From Roseobacter litoralis Och 149 (GTDB taxonomy: Bacteria; Pseudomonadota; Alphaproteobacteria; Rhodobacterales; Rhodobacteraceae): 64,000 nt of DNA. The stretch spans positions 3,534,001 through 3,598,000 of the forward strand of contig NC_015730.1 of NCBI RefSeq assembly GCF_000154785.2, given 5' to 3'. Both the position numbers and the translations under genes were made by a program. The notes below the pieces were generated by a model. The model did no database searches. It saw only the letters and a program-made list of their open reading frames with translations, and was not told the DNA's origin. Below are positions 1-8,534 of this stretch, piece after piece (positions within the stretch are counted from its first letter, which is position 1; every line of letters starts with the position of its first letter).

Positions 1-234
1 ATCCAAAGCATCTATCAGCTCTGGGAAACCGTTGATGTTGCGCGGGTCTATGCGACGTCGGGCACGAAAAACTGCTGGGTCATGCCGCAGGGTCAGGGGT
101 GGATTCGCATTGATCCGGACACCACCGATGGCTGTAGCAATGTTTTCGACATTTGCTGTTCTGCAATGGCGTTCGGCAAAAAGCTGTCCCTTTTCAAAGA
201 CGGCGACAAAGTCTACCGCGCTCAACTTTTATAA
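1..234 (+). CDS. Small protein of unknown function, 5'-truncated by window edge
   Basis: An open frame runs from the first base to a TAA at 232-234, giving the last 77 residues of a protein whose start lies outside the window. I do not recognise a named family. The visible part is Cys-rich (KNCWV, DGCSNVFDICC) and aligns without large gaps to the next gene: both share RxY, an NC pair, a GW, DGxSNVF and a KK. They are therefore tandem paralogues. No membrane segment is visible. The function is unknown; the conserved Trp and Cys suggest a small folded domain. Confidence 0.7.
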   Translation: MQSIYQLWETVDVARVYATSGTKNCWVMPQGQGWIRIDPDTTDGCSNVFDICCSAMAFGKKLSLFKDGDKVYRAQLL

Positions 235-271
235 TTTCTTTTCAGTATCATTTTTATCAGGAGAATTTCTC

Positions 272-493
272 ATGTGGCATAATAACAAAACCGTTTCACG
301 CACCTATACCTCAAAAGACTCGCAGAACTGTCATGCGATCATCAGCGGCATTTCCGGCTGGCAAAAGATCAAGACAGGCAGCAGCGATGGTGTCTCGAAT
401 GTCTTTCATGCCCTGAACGCTGCCCGTGCTGGCGCCAAGAAGGTGGATGTCTATATCATCAACAACCAGATTGAACGCGTGGTAATGCGCTGA
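272..493 (+). CDS. Small protein (73 aa), paralogue of the upstream gene
   Basis: The ATG at 272 is preceded by a good ribosome binding site (AGGAGA, 7 bases away). The 73-residue product is the downstream member of a tandem pair: RTYTS, QNCHA, SGW and DGVSNVF line up with the truncated gene that ends 37 bases upstream. It keeps one Cys where the upstream copy has several. No signal peptide or membrane segment is present. Function unknown. The short gap and next-gene RBS suggest co-transcription with 513-803. Confidence 0.7.
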   Translation: MWHNNKTVSRTYTSKDSQNCHAIISGISGWQKIKTGSSDGVSNVFHALNAARAGAKKVDVYIINNQIERVVMR

Positions 494-512
494 GCGCGAT
501 TGGAGAAAGATG

Positions 513-803
513 ATGTCAAATTCAATTACCGTGACCGTCCAGATGGATGGCGGCACAAGCGCATCGCAAAGTTTCGCGATGGATGATGGGACCGGCGCGC
601 CGCCTCCGCCCATGGACATGGGCGAAGACGCCAATGTCGCAGCAAGGGGGGACGCGCCGCCGCCCGTGGCGGATGAACATGCGGCGTCCGCAAGTGCCTC
701 AGGCGATGATGCCCCTCCCCCCGGTTTTGAGGACGCGCCGGACGAGAACGCAGCGCAAGAACCCGGCGATGAGGGTGACAGCCCCCCTCCTCCCGACGTA
801 TAA
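513..803 (+). CDS. Acidic, proline-rich small protein with APPP repeats
   Basis: The product has 96 residues from ATG 513; an ATG at 510 is also possible, but GGAG at 502-505 is better spaced for 513. The N-terminal 25 residues look folded (NSITVTVQMDGG). The rest is low-complexity: Asp, Glu, Ala and Pro with four variants of a D/G-A-PPP unit (GAPPPP, DAPPPV, DAPPPG, DSPPPP). It lacks Cys, a signal peptide and a membrane segment. It sits 19 bases after the paralogue pair and is closed by a hairpin terminator. No family recognised; the tail is probably disordered. Confidence 0.65.
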   Translation: MSNSITVTVQMDGGTSASQSFAMDDGTGAPPPPMDMGEDANVAARGDAPPPVADEHAASASASGDDAPPPGFEDAPDENAAQEPGDEGDSPPPPDV

Positions 804-810
804 GATACGA

Positions 811-844
811 GAGCCCGGCACATTCAGGCGCCGGGTTCTTTTTT
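811..844 (+). terminator. Rho-independent terminator
   Basis: A stem of GAGCCCGGC (811-819) and GCCGGGTTC (830-838), with one G-T pair, is followed by a run of T to 844. It closes the small-gene operon directly after the stop at 803. Confidence 0.8.
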
Positions 845-872
845 GCCTGCAACACAATCGGAGCGAAATGAC

Positions 873-1202
873 ATGATACGCGGCGTTGTGAAGTTTGAAA
901 ATCCGGGTGCCCTGCCCAGCGGTCAGAACATCAGGTTGACCGTTCAGGACACATCTCGCGTTGGTGCGGATGCCATTCGCATTACCGAAACCCAAGTCAG
1001 CATCCCTGAAGGTTTTGATGCCACCACGGACGCCTTGCCGTTCGAGATCGATGTAGCGGGCAACATCGAAAATTACACCGTCAGCGCGCATCTGGCGCGC
1101 CATTCCGGCGATGACATCCGTCTTGGTGACATGATCACGACAGGTGCCATTCCGCTATCGGGCGCAGGCGATATTGAGGTGATGCTAAAGCAGGTCAACT
1201 AG
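873..1202 (+). CDS. YbaY-like (YscW/type III lipoprotein fold) domain protein
   Basis: This 109-residue protein resembles the YbaY family, small beta-sandwich proteins usually found as outer-membrane lipoproteins. Family-like features are the LPSGQNIRLTVQDTS strand, then IPFEIDV-like (LPFEIDVAG) and YTVSAHL strands, with GDDIRLGDMITT near the end. Unlike YbaY it has no signal peptide or lipobox, so it may be cytoplasmic. The frame is open back to a TTG at 843, inside the preceding terminator; ATG 873 after GGAGCG is preferred. Family assignment comes from pattern recall and is moderately sure. Confidence 0.6.
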   Translation: MIRGVVKFENPGALPSGQNIRLTVQDTSRVGADAIRITETQVSIPEGFDATTDALPFEIDVAGNIENYTVSAHLARHSGDDIRLGDMITTGAIPLSGAGDIEVMLKQVN

Positions 1203-1348
1203 CGCTCGCGACACGCACCCAAATCCCTTTGAAATTTGAACGCTAGGGCCTGTTTCAAGCCCGTTCGCGCCTTTCCAAAGCGCGTTTCCGCTCATATAGT
1301 GCCGCCAATAAGGCCATTTGTAAGCGGCCGGGGTAAAGGATCAGGCAA

Positions 1349-2158
1349 ATGGCGCATATTATCGTTGTGGGGAACGAAAAAGGCGGTGCCGGAAAGTCGA
1401 CCGTCTCCATGCATGTGGCCACCGCTCTGGCGCGCATGGGCCACAAGGTCAGCGCACTGGATCTGGACCTGCGTCAACGCACCTTTGGACGTTATACCGA
1501 AAATCGCGCATCATTTCTGGCGAAAGCAGGCCTCTCGCTTGCCAGCCCGAACACGCATGATCTGCCCGAAATCGCCCCTGAAACGTTGAAAGAGGGCGAG
1601 AATATCTATGATCACAGGCTATCCGCGGCGGTTGCTGAGCTTGAGCCGGAAAATGACTTTATCCTGATAGATTGCCCCGGCTCCCACACGCGGCTCAGTC
1701 AGGTGGCACATAGTCTGGCCGACACGCTCATCACACCTCTCAATGACAGCTTTGTGGATTTCGATCTTCTGGCGCGCACGGATTCGACGGGTGATAAAAT
1801 ACTGGGCCCGTCGGTGTATTCTGAAATGGTCTGGAACGCGCGGCAGTTGCGCGCTCAGGCGGGGTTGTCCCCGATAGACTGGATCGTGGTGCGCAACCGC
1901 ATGGGCGCGCAGCGCATGGTCAACAAGGAAAAGATGGAACGCGCCATCGCCAACCTGTCCAAACGCATCGGGTTTCGGATCGCGCCCGGCTTTTCCGAAC
2001 GCGTCGTTTTTCGCGAACTCTTCCCGCGCGGCCTTACCCTGCTGGACCTGAAGGACATTGGCGTCAAACAGCTGAACATTTCGAATGTCGCCGCCCGTCA
2101 GGAATTACGCGACCTTATGAAGGCGCTGAATCTGCCCGGTGTTTCTGTTGATTTCTAA
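1349..2158 (+). CDS. mipZ: MipZ-type ParA family division-plane ATPase
   Basis: The 269-residue product is a deviant-Walker P-loop ATPase: KGGAGKST at residues 11-18, a DLDLRQRTFGRY switch region, and FILIDCPG around residue 105. MipZ forms a bipolar gradient with ParB and inhibits FtsZ away from midcell in alphaproteobacteria. Length and the RQRTFGRY and NRMGAQRMVNKEKM segments fit MipZ rather than plasmid ParA. The start is ATG 1349 after AAAGGAT. It stands alone, and its 3' end overlaps the convergent DMT gene by 44 bases. Confidence 0.9.
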   Translation: MAHIIVVGNEKGGAGKSTVSMHVATALARMGHKVSALDLDLRQRTFGRYTENRASFLAKAGLSLASPNTHDLPEIAPETLKEGENIYDHRLSAAVAELEPENDFILIDCPGSHTRLSQVAHSLADTLITPLNDSFVDFDLLARTDSTGDKILGPSVYSEMVWNARQLRAQAGLSPIDWIVVRNRMGAQRMVNKEKMERAIANLSKRIGFRIAPGFSERVVFRELFPRGLTLLDLKDIGVKQLNISNVAARQELRDLMKALNLPGVSVDF

Positions 2159-2999
2159 GCATTGCGATGTTTGACACCAAAAGGGCGCCAATGACGATGG
2201 CGCCCCCTGCGATGGCATAGCGGCCGGGGTTCTCTCCGACCACCGCCCAGGCCAGCAAGGGGGCCAAAGCGCTTTCCAACAGAACGAGCAGACCCACCTC
2301 GGCTGAGGTGATATAGCGTGGACCAATTGCCAGCAGAACCGAACTGCCCAAAATAAAACCGCCATGACACAAGACCAGCGAAACCTGATCGGGGGGTACG
2401 GAAAAGGGGGCGGCAAACGGCAGCAAAACAAGTGCTGCCGCGACATAGCCCATCGCCACACTCGGCACCATCGAGACATGTTTGACCCGTCGTGCGGCGG
2501 TAAGGGCCGCTGCAAAAAGCGCTGAAACCGCGAGCGCCAAGGCATCCCCGGCGAGGCTTGCATTCTCCGTTTCGCCAGACCCGAAAGCAATCACCGCAAG
2601 CCCCACCAAAACCGACGCCATCGTCAGGAGCATCCGCAAACTGATGGGTTCCGCCAGAAACACCCGGCTGTAAATCGCCGCGAAAATAGGGAGAGAGGCA
2701 ATGATAAACACAACATTCGCCACAGAGGTCAGCGCAACGGCCTGTATGAAAAGCACACCACTCGCCCCCACGCCCGCCATATGGATCAACCCATAGCGCC
2801 CGGTTTTCAAAACCGCCCTGAACGGGGCTGTCCCGTGCAGCGCCAATATGCCCAGCCCCAGAAAAAAACCTGCCAAAAACAGGCGCCAGAACGCAATAGT
2901 GAGGGCACCGGCATCAATCAAGCGCACAAAAAGCGCATCCGGCACGACCAGCAAGACACCCGCTGTCGTTACGATCAGGCCTTTGGCACTGTCTTTCAT
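2115..2999 (-). CDS. EamA/DMT superfamily transporter
   Basis: A hydrophobic protein of about 294 residues with roughly ten predicted membrane helices in two EamA-type repeats, typical of drug/metabolite exporters. Visible helices include GLIVTTAGVLLVVPDALFV and the C-terminal IAGGAIVIGALLVSN. The frame is open to ATG 3035 and TTG 3038, which would add 12 to 13 residues; ATG 2999 (MKDSAKG) begins directly before the first helix and is preferred. The substrate cannot be told. It converges with mipZ, overlapping its 3' end. Confidence 0.85.
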   Translation of the reverse strand: MKDSAKGLIVTTAGVLLVVPDALFVRLIDAGALTIAFWRLFLAGFFLGLGILALHGTAPFRAVLKTGRYGLIHMAGVGASGVLFIQAVALTSVANVVFIIASLPIFAAIYSRVFLAEPISLRMLLTMASVLVGLAVIAFGSGETENASLAGDALALAVSALFAAALTAARRVKHVSMVPSVAMGYVAAALVLLPFAAPFSVPPDQVSLVLCHGGFILGSSVLLAIGPRYITSAEVGLLVLLESALAPLLAWAVVGENPGRYAIAGGAIVIGALLVSNIAMLRNQQKHRADSAPS

Positions 3000-3357
3000 G
3001 TGACGCCAATTCTCGCTTGTTCCCCGCCGCACCATCAAAGGCCAACAGGGACACAGGTCAACCGTCCGCGCCTGTAGCTTATCGCATTTTAGGCAAGTAC
3101 TTGTGCGAGTTGCTCTACCTTACTACCTATGCGTTTGTCGCGGCATGTGGGCTCACAGCGCAATACGGCGCAGATCTGTAGTTCGGGCGAAACGGAAGGC
3201 GCAGAAACTGAATGCACCCCTCTCGATAATACTGAAAATGCGCGTTCTACCGCATATTATCGGGTTACAGCAGTGGAAGCGGCGGGTCACGATGCCTATG
3301 TCCAACACAACTGTCTAGAAAACCAACAGAACAAGCAGCCGAAAGCAGGGGTCATTT

Positions 3358-3483
3358 ATGAGCACAATTCTTATGGACCTGCTGTTCTGGATCGTCGTTT
3401 TTGTTGTTTTCGTCTACGGCTTCAAATGGCTGCAGCGTCGCAAAAAAGGCAAGCAGACAGACCAAAGCAACACAGATCACTGA
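3358..3483 (+). CDS. 41-aa single-pass membrane microprotein
   Basis: A short frame begins with ATG 3358 after GCAGGGG and ends with TGA at 3481-3483. Residues 5-24 form one strongly hydrophobic helix (ILMDLLFWIVVFVVFVYG), followed by a basic stretch (KWLQRRKKGKQ) and a polar tail, so the tail is expected on the cytoplasmic side. No family recognised. It stands alone between the DMT gene and the MBL operon. The RBS, start and helix-plus-basic-tail layout support a real gene. Confidence 0.55.
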   Translation: MSTILMDLLFWIVVFVVFVYGFKWLQRRKKGKQTDQSNTDH

Positions 3484-3662
3484 ACAAGACTACGGCGTGC
3501 ATTTAAAACACACGGGCGTCGATTTTAACGCGCACGGCGGTCAGGCTTTGGCATATCGCCCGCTCGGCTCTTTTCATGACAAAGCGTCTGGCGCATAAAT
3601 GCTGCAGATAGCGGCACCGAACCGGCCACCTTTCCGCGCGCACAAAAGACATAGGAACCACA

Positions 3663-4613
3663 ATGTCCAAAGCATTCGCCTCTCAGGCAGACCTCAGCGA
3701 AAAGAAGATCAGCTTTACCGAAGTCGGCCGCGACCTTTGGGCGTTTACCGCGGAAGGTGATCCGAATTCCGGCGTGATCATCGGCGATGACAGCGTAATG
3801 ATTATCGAGGCACAAGCCACCCCGCGCCTTGCCCATAAGGTGATCGAAAAGGTGCGCGAGGTCACGGACAAGCCGATCACGCATCTGGTGCTGACCCATT
3901 ACCATGCGGTCCGGGTTCTCGGCGCCTCTGCGTTTGAGGCCCCGCAAATCATCATGTCGGAAAAAGCCCGCGCCATGGTCGCAGAGCGCGGGAAAGAAGA
4001 CTGGGACAGCGAATTCCAGCGCTTTCCACGCCTTTTTGAAGGGCACGAGAGCATTCCGGGCCTTACATGGCCGACCACCACATTCAATGACCGCATGTCC
4101 GTCTATCTTGGCAATCGCCGGGTGGATATCATGCAGCTTGGGCGCGCGCATACGGCGGGTGACGCGGTTATTTATGTGCCGGATGAAAACGTCATGTTTA
4201 CGGGCGATATCGTGGAATACCAATCGGCCTGCTATTGCGGTGACGGGCATTTTCATGATTGGCCCGGAACGCTGGAGGCCATCCGAAATTTCGACCTGGA
4301 GGCCATTGCCCCCGGTCGTGGCGCAGCACTTGCAGGGCGCGATATGGTCAATGCGGCACTGGACAGCACCAAGGATTTTGTCCGCTCGACCTACAGGCCG
4401 GCGGCCCGCGTTGCCCTGCGCGGAGGCAGCCTCAAGGAAGCATGGGACGCGGTGCGCGCGGAATGCGACCCCAAGTTCGCAGACTATGCGATCTATGAAC
4501 ACTGCCTGCCGTTCAATGTCGCGCGCGCCTATGACGAAGCGCTCGACATCGACACGCCGCGCATCTGGACCGACAAACGCGATCTGGAAATGTGGGAGCA
4601 ACTACACGGCTGA
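3663..4613 (+). CDS. MBL-fold metallo-hydrolase with degenerate metal motif
   Basis: The 316-residue metallo-beta-lactamase fold protein starts at ATG 3663 after AGGA. The usual HxHxDH metal motif reads H79-Y-H81-A-V-R84, so the Asp and third His are replaced by Val and Arg. A later GRAHTAGD and FTGDIVEY supply further ligands. Members with this THYHAVR form occur beside FAD monooxygenases of unknown role, as here. It is first gene of a tight operon: 18 bases to the SnoaL-like gene, then overlapping genes. Catalytic activity is uncertain; one metal may be bound. Confidence 0.85.
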   Translation: MSKAFASQADLSEKKISFTEVGRDLWAFTAEGDPNSGVIIGDDSVMIIEAQATPRLAHKVIEKVREVTDKPITHLVLTHYHAVRVLGASAFEAPQIIMSEKARAMVAERGKEDWDSEFQRFPRLFEGHESIPGLTWPTTTFNDRMSVYLGNRRVDIMQLGRAHTAGDAVIYVPDENVMFTGDIVEYQSACYCGDGHFHDWPGTLEAIRNFDLEAIAPGRGAALAGRDMVNAALDSTKDFVRSTYRPAARVALRGGSLKEAWDAVRAECDPKFADYAIYEHCLPFNVARAYDEALDIDTPRIWTDKRDLEMWEQLHG

Positions 4614-4631
4614 TAGAAATAAGGAACCACG

Positions 4632-5051
4632 ATGCGTGACGTGACCGCAGAAATCCAAGACTTGTTTGACCGATATCTTTCAGCCTGGAATGCAAGGGAC
4701 TTTCATGCCGTGGCCGATTGCTATGCCGAACCCAGCCTGTTTATTCTGCCACATGCCACTGTGCCGATTGCTGACAAGGATGCTTTGGTCGCCCTGTTGG
4801 GAACGATTTTTGACGGGCTGGATGCCGAGGGTTTCAGCCATACCGAAATCGGAGCGCTCACCGCACGGGCTTGTGGCGAAAACCTCGCTGTTGTGGATGC
4901 CACAGATGTAAGGCGCCTGCGCAAAGACGGCTCGGTGCTGGAAATCATCGACGGGCACTATATTGCGCGACAGGTTGTCGGCATATGGTGTTTCACCGTC
5001 GCCACCGCCTGCGCGCCGGGCTGGAAAGGACAGCGAGATGAGCAAGTTTGA
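4632..5051 (+). CDS. SnoaL/NTF2-like protein
   Basis: A 139-residue product with an NTF2-like beginning: LFDRYLSAWNARDFHAVADCYAEPS, the helix typical of SnoaL/DUF4440 proteins that form cone-shaped pockets for small molecules. RBS AAGGAA precedes ATG 4632. Its last 14 bases overlap the next gene (5038), suggesting translational coupling. Placed between the MBL hydrolase and FAD monooxygenase, it probably binds or isomerises the same substrate. The specific reaction is unknown. Confidence 0.75.
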   Translation: MRDVTAEIQDLFDRYLSAWNARDFHAVADCYAEPSLFILPHATVPIADKDALVALLGTIFDGLDAEGFSHTEIGALTARACGENLAVVDATDVRRLRKDGSVLEIIDGHYIARQVVGIWCFTVATACAPGWKGQRDEQV

Positions 5052-5253
5052 TCCGCCCAGATCAGAGCTGATATTCCGCCTATGGGTGTCCATTGCCGGG
5101 TTGGCCATGCTGGTCGGTGCCGTGGTATATCGCGGATGGCCAAGCGGCATCGCCATGTTCGAAGTCATCGCGATTGCGGGTGCCTTTTTCGGCGGCACGT
5201 TGATCTGGACGATCCGCAAACTGCGAAAACAGGAAGACACGGATGGCGTATGA
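5038..5253 (+). CDS. Small two-helix membrane protein
   Basis: ATG 5038 follows AAAGGACAGCGAG and gives 71 residues with two hydrophobic helices, about residues 11-28 (FRLWVSIAGLAMLVGAVV) and 38-57, then a basic RKLRKQ tail. The frame continues upstream without a better start, so the ATG overlapping the SnoaL-like gene is chosen. It also overlaps the following FAD monooxygenase by 11 bases, so all are probably one transcript. No family recognised; it may anchor the pathway enzymes to the membrane. Confidence 0.65.
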   Translation: MSKFDPPRSELIFRLWVSIAGLAMLVGAVVYRGWPSGIAMFEVIAIAGAFFGGTLIWTIRKLRKQEDTDGV

Positions 5254-6847
5254 CTATGCGCCCTTTCCCTATGTCGCCCCGCCGGGCCTGAACGCCGCCG
5301 AAGCGCGCCACCCCGTGGTGATCATCGGCGCGGGGCCGGTCGGGCTGGCACTGGCCATTGATCTGGCATTGCGCGGCGTGAAATCGGTGGTGCTGGATGA
5401 TAACAATGTCGTCTCACTCGGCTCGCGCGCGATTTGCTGGTCCAAGCGCACACTTGAGATTTTCGACCGCCTCGGCGTCGGGGATCGCATGTTGGAAAAA
5501 GGCGTGACCTGGAAAGTGGGGCGCCAGTTTCACCGTGACACGGAAATCTACGCCTTTGATTTGCTGCCGGAGCAGGGGCACAAGTATCCCGCCTTCATCA
5601 ATTTGCAGCAATACTACGTTGAGGAATATCTGGTTGAGCGCGCTCAGGATTTTCCCGATCTGATTGATCTGCGATTTCTCAACAAGGTTGTCGATCACAC
5701 GGACCATGAAGATTATATGACCCTGACCATTCAGACGCCCAATGGCCCCTACAGGCTCGAAGCCGAATGGCTGGTGGCCTGTGACGGTGCAGGCTCCGCA
5801 ACGCGCCAGCGCATGAACCTCGCCTTTGAGGGTGAGACATTCGAGGAAAATTTTCTGATCGTGGATGTGGAAATGGCCACCAGCCCCTTTGGCACCCACG
5901 ACACACCGGAGCGGTGGTTCTGGTTTTCCCCGCCTTTTCACAACGGCCAATCCGCCTTGCTGCATAAACAACCCGACAATATCTACCGGATTGATCTGCA
6001 ACTGGGCCCGGACACGGACCCTCACACCGAAGCGACCAAAGAACGGGTTATTCCGCGCATCAAAGCCATCATCGGCGACGCGCCCTTTCGTCTGGACTGG
6101 CAAAGCGTGTATCGGTTTCGCTGCGCTAGGCTTGAGCGTTTCGTTCATAATCGGACGGTTTTTGCCGGGGACAGCGCGCATGTGGTCAGCCCCTTCGGCG
6201 CACGGGGCGGCAATGGGGGCATTCAGGATGTGGACAATCTGGGTTGGAAACTTGCCGCTGTCTGCGCGGGCAAAGCACCGGCAAACCTGATCGACAGCTA
6301 CGATGCGGAGCGTGGGATGGCCTGCGACGAGAATATCCTCAACTCGGCCCGTGCGACAAATTTCATGACACCCAAAAGCCCTATGGAAACGCTGTTTCGT
6401 GATGAGGTGCTTTCGCTTGCCGCACAGCATCCCTTTGCGCGCGCATTGATCAATTCCGGACGCCTTTCCTTGCCCTTTGTCCTGTCGCAAAGCGCATTGC
6501 ACAGCAGTGGCGACAGCCATTTGCCCATCGGCAGCCCCGTGCTCGATGCACCCGTTTCAAGCCCAGATGGCACCGGCTGGCTGATCGACAAAATCCCGTC
6601 TGACTTCTGCCTTTTGCATGTCGGGCCAGTACCAATCCCCGCAGTCTGCGACCTGCCACGTATCGGTGTGGGGCACCAAAGCGACTATACCTGTTTCGAG
6701 GATCCAACAGGTCTGCTGAAACAGCGATACGGCACGGACGACACTTATCTGCTGCGCCCAGACGGTCACATCTGTGCGGCTTTCAGAACCGTTTCAGAGC
6801 AGGCTGTAGCAAAGGCGATGAATAAAGCGCTGGGGAATTCTGCATGA
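5243..6847 (+). CDS. FAD-dependent aromatic-ring monooxygenase (MhpA/PheA-type)
   Basis: The 534-residue class A flavoprotein monooxygenase has the Rossmann GxGxxG at residues 29-34 (GAGPVG), the CDGAGSATR segment after the middle, and GDSAHVVSPFGARGGNGG, the FAD-ribityl motif. These enzymes use NAD(P)H and oxygen to hydroxylate aromatic rings; 3-(3-hydroxyphenyl)propionate hydroxylase is a characterised relative. The substrate here is unknown. RBS AGGAAG precedes ATG 5243. It overlaps genes on both sides, including DUF2783 by the ATGA pattern. Confidence 0.88.
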   Translation: MAYDYAPFPYVAPPGLNAAEARHPVVIIGAGPVGLALAIDLALRGVKSVVLDDNNVVSLGSRAICWSKRTLEIFDRLGVGDRMLEKGVTWKVGRQFHRDTEIYAFDLLPEQGHKYPAFINLQQYYVEEYLVERAQDFPDLIDLRFLNKVVDHTDHEDYMTLTIQTPNGPYRLEAEWLVACDGAGSATRQRMNLAFEGETFEENFLIVDVEMATSPFGTHDTPERWFWFSPPFHNGQSALLHKQPDNIYRIDLQLGPDTDPHTEATKERVIPRIKAIIGDAPFRLDWQSVYRFRCARLERFVHNRTVFAGDSAHVVSPFGARGGNGGIQDVDNLGWKLAAVCAGKAPANLIDSYDAERGMACDENILNSARATNFMTPKSPMETLFRDEVLSLAAQHPFARALINSGRLSLPFVLSQSALHSSGDSHLPIGSPVLDAPVSSPDGTGWLIDKIPSDFCLLHVGPVPIPAVCDLPRIGVGHQSDYTCFEDPTGLLKQRYGTDDTYLLRPDGHICAAFRTVSEQAVAKAMNKALGNSA

Positions 6848-7032
6848 CGATCAAACCCAACCCGAACTTCCCTGCAGATGATTTTTACGCCGCTTTGCTT
6901 GAGGCCCACAAAGGGTTAAGCGATACGCAGAGCCATGCGTTGAATGCGCGACTGGTGCTTATTTTCGCCAATGAGATCGGCGATCTGGAACGGCTGAACG
7001 AAATTCTGAACAAAGCCTCTCCAGAGGCATAA
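6844..7032 (+). CDS. DUF2783 domain protein
   Basis: The 62-residue product matches the DUF2783 pattern: DFYAALLEAHKGLSDTQSHA followed by LNARLVLIFANEIGD. This family is nearly always encoded next to a FAD monooxygenase. Start ATG 6844 overlaps the monooxygenase stop (ATGA), so translation is coupled. A role as small subunit or regulator of the oxygenase is inference. A 7-bp hairpin (7047-7076, GTGCCCG/CGGGCAC) without a T-run follows. Confidence 0.8.
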   Translation: MTIKPNPNFPADDFYAALLEAHKGLSDTQSHALNARLVLIFANEIGDLERLNEILNKASPEA

Positions 7033-7316
7033 TTGTCAGCTACACAGTGCCCGAACCTCAAACCCAGGCCGGGCACGGACCGACACAATGATCAGCGTTG
7101 AGGTCGGCAAGACAGGGGTTTGCAACGATAACCGATCCCTCTGGCCTTGCATTCATCCTTGCGCGGAATGTGGATTTTTGACAGCCTCCCGTCACATCTT
7201 CAGGCACAGATTTGCAATCTTTCAGGGCCGCCCGATGTTTTCCTTTGATCAGGACAGTAGGTAATGCCAAGCAAAATCTTGAGGCCCGGGCGACAGGCAC
7301 TTCTGGGCGACACAAC

Positions 7317-8534
7317 ATGACTGTGTTGCGTGATATCCTCGTGCCGCTGTCCATGGTGCACGCGCCCGGCAGATTTGGCGGTCGCACAGAAGGCGATTGC
7401 CTGCGGGGCGATCTGATTGTCAAAAATGGCAGAGCTGTTGGTTTGACCACAGTTGCGCACTCACAAACCCCGCGCATCCTGATCCCCGCTTTGGTGGAGG
7501 CCCATTGCCATCTGGATAAGTGTCACAGCATCAACCGTATGCAAGGTATCGGCGGCGACCTTGCCGCTGCCATCGCAGCACAGGCAGTTGATAAACAGCA
7601 TTGGACTGCGCCCGACTTACGGCACCGTATGGGACGTGGACTGCACGAATTGGATGCCGCCGGGTGCACGCTGGTACGCAGCCATATTGATTGGGGTACG
7701 GATGCAGCACCGCCGCTGGCGTGGTCCGTGCTGCAAGAAGTCTCGCGTGATTTTCCGGCAATGACAATCCAGATGGCAGCACTCACCAGTATCTCGCAAC
7801 TGGCGGATCGCGACTTTTGTTTTGCTGTGGCACATCACATTGCAAAGCACAGCGCCGGCGTCCTTGGAGCCTTTATTTTGGATCACGACCAGAGTGATGT
7901 GAGCGAGGGCCTTACGAACGTATTTGCAGCCGCAAATCACTTTGGCCTCGCTTTGGATTTCCATGTTGATGAAGGTCTAGGGCCCTACAATGGGCTTGAA
8001 GCGATATGTGACGCTGCATGGGCAAGCGGCTTTGAAGGGCCAATTCTATGCGGGCATGCGGTCAGCCTGATCGACCATGATGCCCCGACGCGGGATCGGA
8101 TATTCGACAAGCTGTTGCGTGCAAAGATCGCAATCTGCGCGTTGCCGACGACCAACCTGTACCTGCAGGGCCGCCGCGATGGCACGCCAAACCAGCGCGG
8201 TCTGACCTGCCTGCGTGAGTTGCACGACGCAGGCGTGCCAATCGTCATCGCCTCGGATAATGTGGCTGATGCCTTTTGCCCGGTTGGCCAGCACGACCCG
8301 CGCGCGGCCTTGCATCTGGCATGTCTGGCCGCACATCTTGACCCGCCCATGGGCGACTGGCTTGCCTCAATCACATTGAACCCGGCGCGTGCATTGGGTC
8401 ACGACCCGGCCTATGTAGACGTGACACCCATCGACCAACTGCGCCTTTGCAACGCTTCAAGTACCGCCGAAATGGTGGCCACGCGCAACGCATTGTTACC
8501 ACTGCGCGCGACGCAGAAGGCACCAAACCTGTGA
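7317..8534 (+). CDS. Cytosine-deaminase-like amidohydrolase
   Basis: Metal-dependent amidohydrolase of about 405 residues from ATG 7317; the frame is open to 7212 but that stretch is not protein-like. Ligand motifs are AHCHLDK, the DFHVDEG strand, CGHA, and SDNVAD near the C-terminal side; TTNLYLQGR matches the CodA segment that precedes the binding loop. CodA-type enzymes deaminate cytosine or related rings. The substrate is unsure because the surroundings are not pyrimidine genes. It may serve the upstream operon, though a gap of 284 bases separates them. Confidence 0.8.
   Translation: MTVLRDILVPLSMVHAPGRFGGRTEGDCLRGDLIVKNGRAVGLTTVAHSQTPRILIPALVEAHCHLDKCHSINRMQGIGGDLAAAIAAQAVDKQHWTAPDLRHRMGRGLHELDAAGCTLVRSHIDWGTDAAPPLAWSVLQEVSRDFPAMTIQMAALTSISQLADRDFCFAVAHHIAKHSAGVLGAFILDHDQSDVSEGLTNVFAAANHFGLALDFHVDEGLGPYNGLEAICDAAWASGFEGPILCGHAVSLIDHDAPTRDRIFDKLLRAKIAICALPTTNLYLQGRRDGTPNQRGLTCLRELHDAGVPIVIASDNVADAFCPVGQHDPRAALHLACLAAHLDPPMGDWLASITLNPARALGHDPAYVDVTPIDQLRLCNASSTAEMVATRNALLPLRATQKAPNL

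Noticed and set aside
311..823. 170-codon minus-strand frame over the small-gene cluster
   Set aside because: Low-complexity Ser/Gly/Pro complement of the APPP repeats; no RBS.
7047..7076. GTGCCCG/CGGGCAC hairpin after DUF2783 as a terminator
   Set aside because: 7-bp stem with a 16-base loop and no T-run; too weak to list as a terminator.
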